This document shows positions 52,388 to 60,639 of a stretch of DNA of 64,000 nt, one piece after another. The first letter of the stretch is position 1, and every line of letters starts with the position of its first letter. Under the pieces are notes generated by a model. It did no database searches and was not told the DNA's origin. It worked only from the letters and a program-made list of their open reading frames with translations. The translations under genes were made by a program, and so were the position numbers. The DNA lies in the NCBI GenBank assembly GCA_017303635.1, contig JAFLCG010000002.1:220918-284917 (forward strand), given 5' to 3'. Origin of the DNA: Anaerolineae bacterium (GTDB lineage Bacteria; Chloroflexota; Anaerolineae; Aggregatilineales; Phototrophicaceae).

Positions 52388-52423
52388 ATCAGGTCTCTTC
52401 CTCTTCTACGTACTCAGCCGGGG

Positions 52424-52537
52424 TTAACCCTGGCGCGCCTTGTGCTTCGGATTTTCGCAGATAATCATCACGCGCCCATGACGCTTGATAATCTTGCACT
52501 TGGGGCAACGGGGCTTGATGGATGCCGTTACACGCAT
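52424..52537 (-). CDS. rpmJ: 50S ribosomal protein L36
   Basis: The product is 37 residues: [20 protein letters not shown], then [17 protein letters not shown]. The zinc ligands of the CxxC...C...H type are Cys11, Cys14, Cys27 and His32, so the C+ (zinc-binding) form of L36. It heads this ribosomal cluster; infA, often before it, is not upstream here. Confidence 0.95.
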   Translation of the reverse strand: MRVTASIKPRCPKCKIIKRHGRVMIICENPKHKARQG

Positions 52538-52682
52538 GAGTTTCTACCCTTCAGATTTCATTGAGACTTGAGATTTTACAGGAAATCAGCCTTCATTGTC
52601 TAGGGCTGATGTGCTAACCCGTCTTCGCCTTAACTTGCGCCCGATTCCACCCCGTGATAGCATGTTGTTAGTTAGGAACTTG

Positions 52683-52706
52683 TAACGTCACCGTTTGATG
52701 ACGTTA
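52683..52706 (+). promoter_or_regulatory. Dyad TAACGTCA-N8-TGACGTTA upstream of the response regulator
   Basis: TAACGTCA (52683-52690) and TGACGTTA (52699-52706) are perfect inverted arms ending 28 bases before the start codon at 52735. It may bind the response regulator itself or the neighbouring GntR protein. The interval 52538-52734 between divergent rpmJ and this gene must hold both promoters. Confidence 0.5.
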
Positions 52707-52734
52707 GAAAATTGGTTTGGATAAGGAAACTTGC

Positions 52735-53421
52735 ATGGCTGAAAAGATTCTCGTCATTGATGACGAAGAAGCAACCGTTCAACTCATCAGCATTTTGCTG
52801 GAGCGGCGCGGTTATGAAGTGGTCAAAGCCTACCGCGCCGAAGACGGGCTGCGTAAAGCCTACCGGACGCATCCGGATCTGGTGTTGCTGGATATCATGA
52901 TGCCAGATATGGACGGGTGGGATGTCTGCAAGCGCCTGCGAGATATGTCCGATGTGCCAATCATCTTCCTGACTGCCCGTGATGATACCCGCGATATTGT
53001 CCGTGGACTGGAGATGGGCGCGGATGATTACATTGCCAAACCCTACGAAAATGATGAACTGATCGCCCGTATCCGTGCTCACCTGCGTCGCTCTCCCCGG
53101 CCCAGTATTAGCGAAGAACTGGTCTTTAATGGTGGCGATTTCCGCATCAACTTCATGAACCGGGAAGTTCACGTTCGTAATGAAATCAAACACCTGACCC
53201 CCAAAGAGTTCAACCTACTCGGTGTTTTGGTCCGCAATGCCGGAAAAGTCGTCACCCGCAATGAGTTGGTGGCGGATGCCTGGGGCGAAGAATATACCGA
53301 TGCCATCGACAGTCTCAAGCTCTATATCCATTATCTGCGGAACAAGATTGAGATTGACCCGAACCACCCGGAATATATTATGACCCTGCGCGGCGTGGGT
53401 TACCGCTTCGCTGCCAAGTAA
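52735..53421 (+). CDS. OmpR/PhoB-family response regulator
   Basis: The product is 228 residues. The receiver (1-120) has KILVIDDEE, phospho-acceptor Asp53 in DLVLLDIMMPDMDGW, the Thr in IIFLTARDD and Lys in DDYIAKPYENDEL. The C-terminal winged helix (about 130-226) has HLTPKEFNLLGVLVRNAGKV and DSLKLYIHYLRNKIEIDPNH then RGVGYRFA. AAGGAA is six bases before the ATG at 52735. A GntR gene follows by 6 bases, then a histidine kinase after a terminator, so the partner kinase is probably the one at 54186. Confidence 0.93.
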   Translation: MAEKILVIDDEEATVQLISILLERRGYEVVKAYRAEDGLRKAYRTHPDLVLLDIMMPDMDGWDVCKRLRDMSDVPIIFLTARDDTRDIVRGLEMGADDYIAKPYENDELIARIRAHLRRSPRPSISEELVFNGGDFRINFMNREVHVRNEIKHLTPKEFNLLGVLVRNAGKVVTRNELVADAWGEEYTDAIDSLKLYIHYLRNKIEIDPNHPEYIMTLRGVGYRFAAK

Positions 53422-53427
53422 GCGACC

Positions 53428-54084
53428 ATGCCCTCCCAGACTCGCGTCCAATCAGTCACCGACTCGCTTCGGGATTCGATCCGGCAAGGGCGGTTGCAAG
53501 GCAGAGAACGATTGGTTGAACTCAGCCTGGCGGAGCAGTACGGAGTCAGCCAAAACACCATCCGGGAGGCCCTGGCGCGGCTGGAGACGGAAGGCTGGGT
53601 GGTCAAGACGGCGCGGCACGGAGTCCGTATCCGCTCCTTCAGCCTGGATGAAGCGGATGAAGTCTATACCCTCTGGCTAGCGGTGGCGGGTGTCGCTTTG
53701 CGCTGGCTGGTCAGCCACCCCAATAAATCCTCTTTCGCCAGGTTGAAGAAGCTTATCGAAACTGCCCGTCGGCAAGCCTTGCAAAATCAAGCTGAGGACG
53801 CCTTCGAGACACTGCTGGAATGGCATCGATCACTGGGGATTTTCAGTGGCAGGGCACAGACGGCGGAACTCCTGGGCAATCTGGTCAACCGGGTTGCCAT
53901 GCTCGAACGCCTGCGGGCCAACCGCAGCCCGCGCAGTTTGCACGCCCTTCAGGCTCAGATTTTGCTTTACAGTAAACTGGTTTCCCTGCTGGAAAATGGG
54001 GATGGAGCCGGGGCAGCTGATTTGCTCCAGTATCTGATATTGGACGATCTGGAGACCCTTTTGCCCGTTTTAGACGTTAACTAA
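53428..54084 (+). CDS. GntR-family transcriptional regulator (FadR/FCD-like)
   Basis: The product is 218 residues. The GntR winged helix reads DSLRDSIRQGRLQGRERLVE, then LAEQYGVSQNTIREALARLE and GWVVKTARHGVRI. The C-terminal helical domain resembles FCD (FSLDEADEVYTLWLAVAGVA, a metal- or acid-binding bundle). It lies 6 bases after the response-regulator gene, so the two share a transcript, an unusual neighbour for a two-component gene. A terminator follows. Confidence 0.85.
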   Translation: MPSQTRVQSVTDSLRDSIRQGRLQGRERLVELSLAEQYGVSQNTIREALARLETEGWVVKTARHGVRIRSFSLDEADEVYTLWLAVAGVALRWLVSHPNKSSFARLKKLIETARRQALQNQAEDAFETLLEWHRSLGIFSGRAQTAELLGNLVNRVAMLERLRANRSPRSLHALQAQILLYSKLVSLLENGDGAGAADLLQYLILDDLETLLPVLDVN

Positions 54085-54096
54085 CCGTAAATTTAC

Positions 54097-54139
54097 TCAA
54101 AATTCGTGAATTTTGACCCACGATCTGTGGGTCTTGTTG
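54097..54139 (+). terminator. Dyad plus terminator between GntR and histidine-kinase genes
   Basis: TCAAAATTC (54097-54105) is inverted as GAATTTTGA (54108-54116). Then GACCCAC (54115-54121) pairs with GTGGGTC (54127-54133), followed by TTGTTGT. The second is a terminator; the first, nearly touching it, may be an operator upstream of the kinase gene. Confidence 0.65.
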
Positions 54140-54185
54140 TATAGTCATGTAATGTATATTTTCGCGCTTGCTAAGCATAAATGTC

Positions 54186-55595
54186 ATGGTTGATGCAGTT
54201 CAGTCGCGTTTGAAACCAGTTCCCTCCATAGAAGACTTCGAACGTGAACGGGTTTATAGTCTCTTCCGGGCGATTGTCGGTGTTGCGCTGGGTCTGACAG
54301 TCATTTTAATCATCGCCCTCTTTCTGACAGGAGCCATCAATCCGATCAGCTTGGTGCTGGGGGCGTTCGTACTGGTCTTGCAGCTAGTGTTGATCCGCAC
54401 CGTATCTCTGACCAATGCGACCGCCTACAGCCTATTGATTACCACCCTCTTTTGGGTTGTCATCACCGTAGCCGCTCTGCAAAAAGGCATGCCACCGACC
54501 GCCGCTGCCCTCAGTTATGTGATGGTCGTTTTGATGGCAGGATTGCTATTGGGCTGGCGGGCGAACATCCTGTTTGCCGTTGCCAGCACGCTGGCGGTAC
54601 TGGGACTCTTCTGGTTGACTGATCAGGGGGTTTTTGAACGCTATAACGCCGGGGACTTTCGCCTGGAAGGTATCTGGTTAATCGCCGTGTTGTGCCAATC
54701 AGCCCTGGTACTGGTACTGGCACACCGCAGCATCCAGCAAAGTTTTGGTCATGCCAGAACAACCCAACAAGCGCTTCGTGAACAAAATGCCCGCCTGGAA
54801 CAGGAAGTTACCGAACACCGCCGTACACAGCAGCAATTGCTGGAAACGGAACGCGCCCGAGTCCAAATGGAGAAAGAGAAAGCCGTGGTGGAAACCCGGC
54901 ATCGCTTCATCTCCATGGTCTCCCACGAATTTCGCACGCCCCTCAGTATCATTCTGTCATCCAAAGAGATGCTGCAATATTACGCTGACCGGATGGATGC
55001 AGAGGCCAAAGAAAATCACTATAGCAAAATCAGCGAGCAGGTCAGCTTCATGGCCGATATGCTCAATGACGTCATGATGATCAGCAAAGCCCAGGCTAAA
55101 CTACTGGAGTTCAACCCGGCTCCCATCAATCTGGTGGATTTCTTAGAAAGTGCCATCCAACATGCTGAACACCAGATCGGCACTCGGTTACACGCCTTCC
55201 AGTTCATCAACAGCTTGCCCGGCGGCTCCTACCTGCTCGACGAAAAACTCCTCAAGCATATCGTCTACAACCTGCTGAGTAACGCCATCAAGTACTCACC
55301 AGCAGGCGGCCTCATCCGCATCGAAGTGCGTACCCTCGGCGAACACCTTGAATTGAAGATCAGCGACCCGGGGATCGGCATTCCAGAAGACCATCTGCCC
55401 CATCTGTTTGAAACCTTCCAACGCGCGGAGAATGTCGGGCAAATTCAAGGCACCGGCCTTGGTCTGGCCATTGTCAAAAGCGGGGTAGAAGCTCACGGCG
55501 GCTCTATCGCCGTCAATAGTATTCCCCGGCAGGGAACCACCTTCACCGTACAGCTTCCACTCAAACCAGCCGAAAGCCTGGCCCTGGCAGGCTAG
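54186..55595 (+). CDS. Membrane sensor histidine kinase
   Basis: The product is 469 residues. Five or six membrane helices (about 35-195) are followed by a coiled coil (about 195-240; EQNARLEQEVTEHRRTQQQL). The HisKA domain follows with the phospho-accepting His near residue 247 in ISMVSHEFRTPLSIILSSKE. The ATPase domain has LKHIVYNLLSNAIKYS (N box), LKISDPGIGIPEDHL (G1), the F box LPHLFETFQRAENV and GTGLGLAIVKSGVEAHGG (G2). It probably phosphorylates the response regulator at 52735. The ATG at 54186 has no evident ribosome site; the frame extends six codons upstream. Confidence 0.92.
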   Translation: MVDAVQSRLKPVPSIEDFERERVYSLFRAIVGVALGLTVILIIALFLTGAINPISLVLGAFVLVLQLVLIRTVSLTNATAYSLLITTLFWVVITVAALQKGMPPTAAALSYVMVVLMAGLLLGWRANILFAVASTLAVLGLFWLTDQGVFERYNAGDFRLEGIWLIAVLCQSALVLVLAHRSIQQSFGHARTTQQALREQNARLEQEVTEHRRTQQQLLETERARVQMEKEKAVVETRHRFISMVSHEFRTPLSIILSSKEMLQYYADRMDAEAKENHYSKISEQVSFMADMLNDVMMISKAQAKLLEFNPAPINLVDFLESAIQHAEHQIGTRLHAFQFINSLPGGSYLLDEKLLKHIVYNLLSNAIKYSPAGGLIRIEVRTLGEHLELKISDPGIGIPEDHLPHLFETFQRAENVGQIQGTGLGLAIVKSGVEAHGGSIAVNSIPRQGTTFTVQLPLKPAESLALAG

Positions 55596-55702
55596 CTCTC
55601 CAACCTTGAACCGGTGCTGGCACCTTCCGCCAGGCAACCGCAGGGGCCAGAAGCAATTCCCCGCTATAATGAAAAGGACTCCGGTTGAGAAGGTAATAAC
55701 TG

Positions 55703-56368
55703 ATGTATCGCCGTCGCTCGAACGCTGGTAATCCGATTCTGCGCCTGATTATCATTGGTATCGTGGTAGGTATGGGCTATTTCATTCTGGACCAGGTCCG
55801 CAATGCCCCCCCGCCGCTAGCAGAACCGCTTCCGGAGCCGGCCCGTACCCGCGAAATCCCAACCTTCACCCCAATCCCGGCTTCTTACATCGCAACCCTG
55901 ACTGCTATACCCCGGCAGACTCCCCTGGCCGTTCGTCAATTGGCTCCCAAGGGTGTCCTGCATGTGCCGACCCAGGGGATCACCACTGATGTCATTGATG
56001 CCTACCTGAACGCGACCAGTTGGGATGTGACCAATCTGGGTATGAATGTGGGGCATCTCCAGGGAACCGGCTGGATCGACCAACTCGGCAATATCGTGCT
56101 GGCCGGTCATGTTGAATTACGGGATGGTCGAGCAGGGATCTTTAGTCGCCTTAGTCAGGTCAAGGTTGGTGATCCCATCCTTCTGGAATTACCCGATGAG
56201 CAGCGAACCTATACTGTGCGGGAGGTGCTGGAAGCTGACCCGACAGATTTGAGCGCCATCGCCCCCACTACCACCGATCAGATCACCCTTATCACCTGCG
56301 GTGCTTATGACTTCCTCACCGATACCTACCAGGTTCGGGTGGTAGTCGTGGCAGACCGTGTCCAGTGA
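55703..56368 (+). CDS. Sortase (class D/E-like)
   Basis: The product is 221 residues. One N-terminal membrane helix (PILRLIIIGIVVGMGYFIL) and a Pro-rich linker are followed by the sortase beta-barrel. Catalytic His136 is in GNIVLAGHVELRDG, Cys199 in TLITCGAYDF and Arg212 in DTYQVRVVVVA. Sortases attach LPxTG-type proteins to the cell wall or assemble pili. No LPxTG protein was noticed in the window. A GGTAATAAC site precedes the ATG. It overlaps the next gene, which starts with GTG at 56365. Confidence 0.88.
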   Translation: MYRRRSNAGNPILRLIIIGIVVGMGYFILDQVRNAPPPLAEPLPEPARTREIPTFTPIPASYIATLTAIPRQTPLAVRQLAPKGVLHVPTQGITTDVIDAYLNATSWDVTNLGMNVGHLQGTGWIDQLGNIVLAGHVELRDGRAGIFSRLSQVKVGDPILLELPDEQRTYTVREVLEADPTDLSAIAPTTTDQITLITCGAYDFLTDTYQVRVVVVADRVQ

Positions 56369-56994
56369 CCTCTGTGAATTTGCTGGATCGCCTCCTACGA
56401 GTCAATGCCCCGGCCTACCTGACCGTCGGCGCATCGCTCGATGACTGCCTAAAAACACTGGCCCTGGCTACCCGTCCCAGTCTCGACCGGCTCCATCTGC
56501 GTAATCTGTTCAGCGATGGTCGCCGCTACTTCCTGCGTTTGGAAGGCCATCAGTTCCAGATCAAGACCAACCAGAAAATCCTCTGGTCAAGGCGCGGGCG
56601 CACCCGCCACGCAGCTGTCCTGATCGGAACCTGCAGCGCGGTGGGGGAAGCCCAAACCCGTATCGAGCTGCACAGCCGGATGCGCCTGCTCTACTTTCTG
56701 GATATTTTCTTCATTCCTGCATTTATGTTATCTGTAATGATCTATGCGCCCTGGCGCCCATGGCTCATTGTCACCTTGAGTCTGAGCCTGTTGGGATTGT
56801 CCTGGGTTTGGCATCGGAGCAATGCGCGCCTTCAGGCACTGGAGATGATTTTCTTCGTGCAAAAGTCGCTGGAGGAAATCGGTGCGGTTGAATTACCGGG
56901 GCTGGGTGCCCAGTCACCTGACGTGATCCTGGATGGCCGTTCATTCCAGCAAGAGTGGACGCGCTTTATGGCGCGGCATCATGACGATTTGTAA
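56365..56994 (+). CDS. Membrane protein of unknown function, coupled to sortase
   Basis: The product is 209 residues. A soluble N-terminal domain (about 1-105; LHLRNLFSDGRRYFLRLEGH, IKTNQKILWSRRGRTRHAAV) is followed by two membrane helices (FLDIFFIPAFMLSVMIY, PWLIVTLSLSLLGLSWVW) and a C-terminal cytoplasmic tail. I do not recognise a family. Its GTG overlaps the sortase stop codon by four bases, so it is translated with the sortase and may help it. Confidence 0.6.
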   Translation: MTSVNLLDRLLRVNAPAYLTVGASLDDCLKTLALATRPSLDRLHLRNLFSDGRRYFLRLEGHQFQIKTNQKILWSRRGRTRHAAVLIGTCSAVGEAQTRIELHSRMRLLYFLDIFFIPAFMLSVMIYAPWRPWLIVTLSLSLLGLSWVWHRSNARLQALEMIFFVQKSLEEIGAVELPGLGAQSPDVILDGRSFQQEWTRFMARHHDDL

Positions 56995-57201
56995 CAATTA
57001 GCAATATTCACATTCGCTACATTTTGTTTCAGATTTGTAATAATCTCAACGCAAAAATTAGGGAATTTTGCTTCCGTGCCTCATTTTTCAGTGATACGAT
57101 GGACATAGGGATGGTGTGGCGCAGGCCATATCTTTATTGTCTCTTTATGAATCAATTAATGCCAACCGATGTAGCGTCATAGCCTGTGAGAAAGGCCAAA
57201 C

Positions 57202-57579
57202 ATGGAACCGCAGACCGTCCTGGTCGTCGATGATGAAACCAGCTTTCTCGATATTATGAAGATCCTGCTGCCCCGTGCGGGCTACCGGGTGCTGACCTCT
57301 GCCCATGGTACGGAAGCCCTGCAGATGATCTACGATACCCAGCCTGATCTGGTGCTGCTGGATGATATGCTGCCGGGCATGAGTGGTTGTGATATTTGCG
57401 CGCATGTCAAACATGACGATGCGGTGCAGCACATTCCTGTACTGCTCTATAGTGCCGGACCACGAGTGCGTGACCCTGAACTGATTCGCCAGATCCGGGC
57501 GGACGGCGTCCTCTACAAACCCTTCAAAGCCCCCGACCTCATCAAGAAAATCAGCACCTATATGCCTGTCCCGGCCTAA
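57202..57579 (+). CDS. Single-domain response regulator (receiver only)
   Basis: The product is 125 residues, all CheY-like. VLVVDDETS has the acidic pair, Asp54 in DLVLLDDMLPGMSG is the phospho-acceptor, Ser in LLYSAGP replaces the usual Thr and Lys is in LYKPF. There is no output domain, so it probably acts by protein contact. It is 207 bases from the preceding gene, and its end overlaps a hairpin. No kinase is adjacent. Confidence 0.9.
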   Translation: MEPQTVLVVDDETSFLDIMKILLPRAGYRVLTSAHGTEALQMIYDTQPDLVLLDDMLPGMSGCDICAHVKHDDAVQHIPVLLYSAGPRVRDPELIRQIRADGVLYKPFKAPDLIKKISTYMPVPA

Positions 57580-57589
57580 GCCGGGACAG
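57566..57589. terminator. Hairpin at the end of the receiver gene
   Basis: CTGTCCCGGC (57566-57575) and GCCGGGACAG (57580-57589) are perfectly complementary around CTAA, which overlaps the stop codon. The region lies between convergent genes (the YceI gene ends at 57607). No T run follows, so it is only a possible terminator. Confidence 0.5.
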
Positions 57590-57606
57590 ACCCTTAGTGT
57601 GCGTTC

Positions 57607-58557
57607 TTAAGCCTCAACGCGGTTCGCTACAAACTGAAGCTGCAACTGCACCTCATCGGAGACGTTGGCTACGCCCGGCACCGAGGGGATTTGCAGATCA
57701 TACTGCGTCCGGGTGACAGTCGCGCTGGCAGTGCCTTCCAGTCGGTCATCGCTGACCAGGGTGGCGGTCACTTCAAAGGTTACGGACTGGGTAATTTCAC
57801 GGATTTTCAGGTCGCCGGTCACCGTGAAAGTGATCGCATCACCCACGCTGACGCTGTCGGGCAGCCCTTCAAGCGCGGTCGGGGTAAAGCTGATGAATTC
57901 ATAGGCGTCGCTGCTTGATTGCAGGATTTCGCTGCGGATAGCGCGATTACGGAATTCGTTGTCCGTGGTCAGCGTCCGGGCGTTGATCCGCAGTTCGCCC
58001 ATACGGGAACCTGCCGGATTATTGACATCCACCAGGATATCCCCAGCCACTTGATCCGTCACACCGACGACCGTGGTGAACACACCGCGCAGATCTTCGG
58101 TCAGAGTGAAGCTGACTTCCGATTCCTCACTGACAATGCGGAACAAGCGCACATCAGCGGCAGCCACGGGTTCAGCCGTCGCGGTAGGCGGCACCGGGGT
58201 TGCAGTCGGCGGGACAGCCGTTGGCTCGACTGCGGGGACCTCGGTCGCTGCCTGGGCAGCGCTCGCGCCAGCTACCAGAGTCGCATTTTCGCTCTGAAGC
58301 TGCTCGACCTGAGCCGAGAGTTCGGCGACCTGCGTGCTGCTGGCGTCGGCATCGGCCTGGAGTTCAGCAACCTGTGTTTCCAGCAGGCTGCTGGCCGGGG
58401 TTGCGGTTTCCAACGCCAGCGTGGGCGCGCTGATCGGAGCACTGGCTTCGCCGGAACCACCGACGAATGTGATATAACCGAGTACACCAGCCATGGCTCC
58501 AATAGCCAATAAGGCCAGGATACCGATGACTGTGAACAACCGATTGGACGAGGACAT
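57607..58557 (-). CDS. YceI-family protein with membrane anchor and coiled coil
   Basis: The product is 316 residues. A membrane helix (FTVIGILALLAIGAMAGVLG) is followed by a coiled coil (about 55-100; LETQVAELQADADASSTQVA), a Thr/Pro linker (VPPTATPVPPTATAEP) and a YceI domain (about 140-316; FRIVSEESEVSFTLTEDLRG, AGDILVDVNNPAGSRMGELR and the C-terminal DLQIPSVPGVANVSDEVQLQ). YceI domains are lipocalin-like barrels that bind isoprenoid lipids. The anchor and coiled coil are not part of the standard secreted YceI. Confidence 0.82.
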   Translation of the reverse strand: MSSSNRLFTVIGILALLAIGAMAGVLGYITFVGGSGEASAPISAPTLALETATPASSLLETQVAELQADADASSTQVAELSAQVEQLQSENATLVAGASAAQAATEVPAVEPTAVPPTATPVPPTATAEPVAAADVRLFRIVSEESEVSFTLTEDLRGVFTTVVGVTDQVAGDILVDVNNPAGSRMGELRINARTLTTDNEFRNRAIRSEILQSSSDAYEFISFTPTALEGLPDSVSVGDAITFTVTGDLKIREITQSVTFEVTATLVSDDRLEGTASATVTRTQYDLQIPSVPGVANVSDEVQLQLQFVANRVEA

Positions 58558-58687
58558 GCGTTTCTCCCTAAAGTGTATGTGGGTTTGGACTAACGACGGC
58601 AGTCTAGGTGAAATATGTAAATAATGTGTTATCAGCTTCGCTGTTTCCGATGAGGATTAAATGAGAATATAGTCCGTTTAGTCACTT

Positions 58688-59677
58688 ATGGACAAGAAAT
58701 TGGCTCGGATACTGGAAAGGTCATCCATGCTTGGCTGGACTCTCCGCTGGGGCTTGTGGTTATTTGCGGGGATCGCGGCAACCAGTCTGCTGATCCTGCC
58801 GTTGAGCGGTCGCAATCAACCCTTCGGCGGCAGTACGGGCCTGTTAGCGGTCGAGATCGGTCATGACCCGGAATTCGATCCATTTATCTCTGACTTATAT
58901 CTCGTGAATGTGCTGACCGGCGAAGCCAGCCCGCTTTTCCCTCTGCGTGATGGGCATGATTACAGCCAACCCGCCTGGTCGCCCGATGGCGGTTCCCTGG
59001 CCTATCACTATTTGGATCAGGGTCGTTGGGGTTTATGGTTGTATACCCCTGCCACGGGTGAAGTTCACAACATCACCCACAATACCAATCCCACACATCG
59101 TCCCGTTTGGTCGTCCGATGGTCAGGTGATTGCCTTGCTCGCTTCCCCGCGCAGCTTTACGTTGCTGACGGTCGCTGAGGGCACGCCATATTCGGTGCCG
59201 GATCAAGGCCAAGATACTGATCGCTATAGCAGCCCGGCCTGGCTCGCCACCGGGCAACTGGTTGTCTCAAGCTACCGCGACAACCAGCAAGCTGGTTTTC
59301 TACTCATCAATCCATCAAGCGGAACGGTTAGTACGCCCAACCGAACGGGGCTGGAAGGTCAACTGATCGACACAGCCTGGTCGCGTGAAACTGATCGTCT
59401 GGCTGCCCTTTTCCGGCCTGCCAGTGCGGTGGAATTAACGCTTATTTCTGAGTTGGGACACGAAGGGGCAATCATCAGTCTGCCAGCGACCCTGATGGCT
59501 TACCCATCCTGGTCGCCGGATGGACGCTTCCTCACGCTAACCGAATTCGACTCGGATACTCCGGGCTACAGTCGCCTTTACCTGCTCGATCTCCAGCATC
59601 GCCTGAACTACCGCCTGACGGATTGGGTCTACGCAGGTTGGCAGAATGCTTCGTGGCAGCCTGATCCATCATCCTGA
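58688..59677 (+). CDS. Membrane-anchored PD40/TolB-like beta-propeller
   Basis: The product is 329 residues. One N-terminal membrane helix (WTLRWGLWLFAGIAATSLLI) is followed by PD40 blades: SQPAWSPDGGSLAYHYLDQG, THRPVWSSDGQVIALLASPR and AYPSWSPDGRFLTLTEFDS. They resemble the propeller of TolB and of the mosaic protein at 39662. It may be a scaffold or a sensor of envelope state. The gene begins 130 bases from the divergent YceI gene. Confidence 0.75.
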   Translation: MDKKLARILERSSMLGWTLRWGLWLFAGIAATSLLILPLSGRNQPFGGSTGLLAVEIGHDPEFDPFISDLYLVNVLTGEASPLFPLRDGHDYSQPAWSPDGGSLAYHYLDQGRWGLWLYTPATGEVHNITHNTNPTHRPVWSSDGQVIALLASPRSFTLLTVAEGTPYSVPDQGQDTDRYSSPAWLATGQLVVSSYRDNQQAGFLLINPSSGTVSTPNRTGLEGQLIDTAWSRETDRLAALFRPASAVELTLISELGHEGAIISLPATLMAYPSWSPDGRFLTLTEFDSDTPGYSRLYLLDLQHRLNYRLTDWVYAGWQNASWQPDPSS

Positions 59678-59707
59678 AGACTGTGCCTCACCGTCAGGCA
59701 GCAGTCT
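59678..59707. terminator. Imperfect hairpin between convergent genes
   Basis: AGACTGTGCCT (59678-59688) pairs with AGGCAGCAGTCT (59696-59707) with one bulge, across the 16-base gap between the propeller gene and the SDR gene. Confidence 0.4.
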
Positions 59708-60578
59708 CCAATGCAGTTTCAGGGCGATAAGCGGCGACCAGTTTTTCCGTTTCCTGCCAGATGTATTGGCGGAGTTCGGCTGGGTACTGTTCCGGCTTGA
59801 TATTAAATAGCGTGCCATCCCATTTGATGAAGCGCCCGGTCAACCCGGCATGTTGCGGATTGGTGGCGTAGTCCACCGGAATACGGGCGTAGTCGGCAGG
59901 CTGCTGCATCTTCATGCGGAAGATGTATTTCATCGCCAGCATCATCACCGGCATGATCAGCTTTTGCGCGCCGTGCAATTTCATATTGCGGCGAATGTCG
60001 GTATCCACCCCACCAGGATTGAGAATATTGATGGTGACACCGGTGCCTTTTAGTCGGTCTGCCATCTCCAGACCGTAGATGTCGTTTGCGCCTTGCCCGG
60101 CCCCATGCCCAGCCATACCATTCGCCTTTGGTCCTGGCGGGAAAGCAGATGCTTTCAACGGCATGAACCCGGCGGCAGCGATGTGCAGGATGCGTGCTTG
60201 TCCGGCCTTGAGCTGGTCGAGGAGAATATCATTCAGCAGGAAGCGGCTGAGATAGTTGAGCGCAAAGCCGATCTCATGCCCCTCGGCAGTTTCCACCCGG
60301 TCAAGCGTCAGCACATCGGCACTGTGGATGAGCACATGGATAAACCGCACACGCTCCCGGATGAGTAGCGCCACCCGGCGCGTCTCCCCCAGCAGCGACA
60401 TATCAGTCTGAATGAACTCGACCGGAGAGACGGAGCGCAGTTCATTTTCCAGCGCGTGACCTGCCGCTGCATCCCGCCCGACGAACAAAACACGATAGCG
60501 CTGCCGGGCCAGTTGCCGGACGACCTCTCGACCAATGCCTTTGGTGCCACCTACTACGACTGCAATGCGTGCTTCCAT
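59694..60578 (-). CDS. SDR-family protein with replaced catalytic triad
   Basis: The product is 294 residues. It has the NAD(P)-binding fingerprint VVVGGTKGIGREVVRQLARQ (TGxxxGIG-like; Gly10-Gly16), the FALNYLSRFLL segment and INILNPGGVDTDI, all of the retinol-dehydrogenase-like group. The catalytic Ser-Tyr-Lys is not kept: the Ser site reads HIAAAGF (135-138), and YxxxK aligns with HGAGQ (His158, Gln162). It is either inactive or acts on other chemistry. It follows a MarR gene on the same strand with 61 bases between, containing a GTTCAT-AA-ATGAAC dyad. Confidence 0.7.
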   Translation of the reverse strand: MEARIAVVVGGTKGIGREVVRQLARQRYRVLFVGRDAAAGHALENELRSVSPVEFIQTDMSLLGETRRVALLIRERVRFIHVLIHSADVLTLDRVETAEGHEIGFALNYLSRFLLNDILLDQLKAGQARILHIAAAGFMPLKASAFPPGPKANGMAGHGAGQGANDIYGLEMADRLKGTGVTINILNPGGVDTDIRRNMKLHGAQKLIMPVMMLAMKYIFRMKMQQPADYARIPVDYATNPQHAGLTGRFIKWDGTLFNIKPEQYPAELRQYIWQETEKLVAAYRPETALETAA

Positions 60579-60611
60579 CGTTCACCTCCTGACTTAGTTC
60601 AGCTACGGATA

Positions 60612-60625
60612 GTTCATAAATGAAC
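60612..60625 (-). promoter_or_regulatory. Dyad GTTCAT-AA-ATGAAC, candidate MarR operator
   Basis: A perfect 6-bp inverted repeat 34 bases upstream of the SDR start, between it and the marR gene. GTTCAT and ATGAAC words also flank the marR start at 61081-61086 and 61105-61110. Confidence 0.45.
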
Positions 60626-60639
60626 GATTTGAGTAAAAT

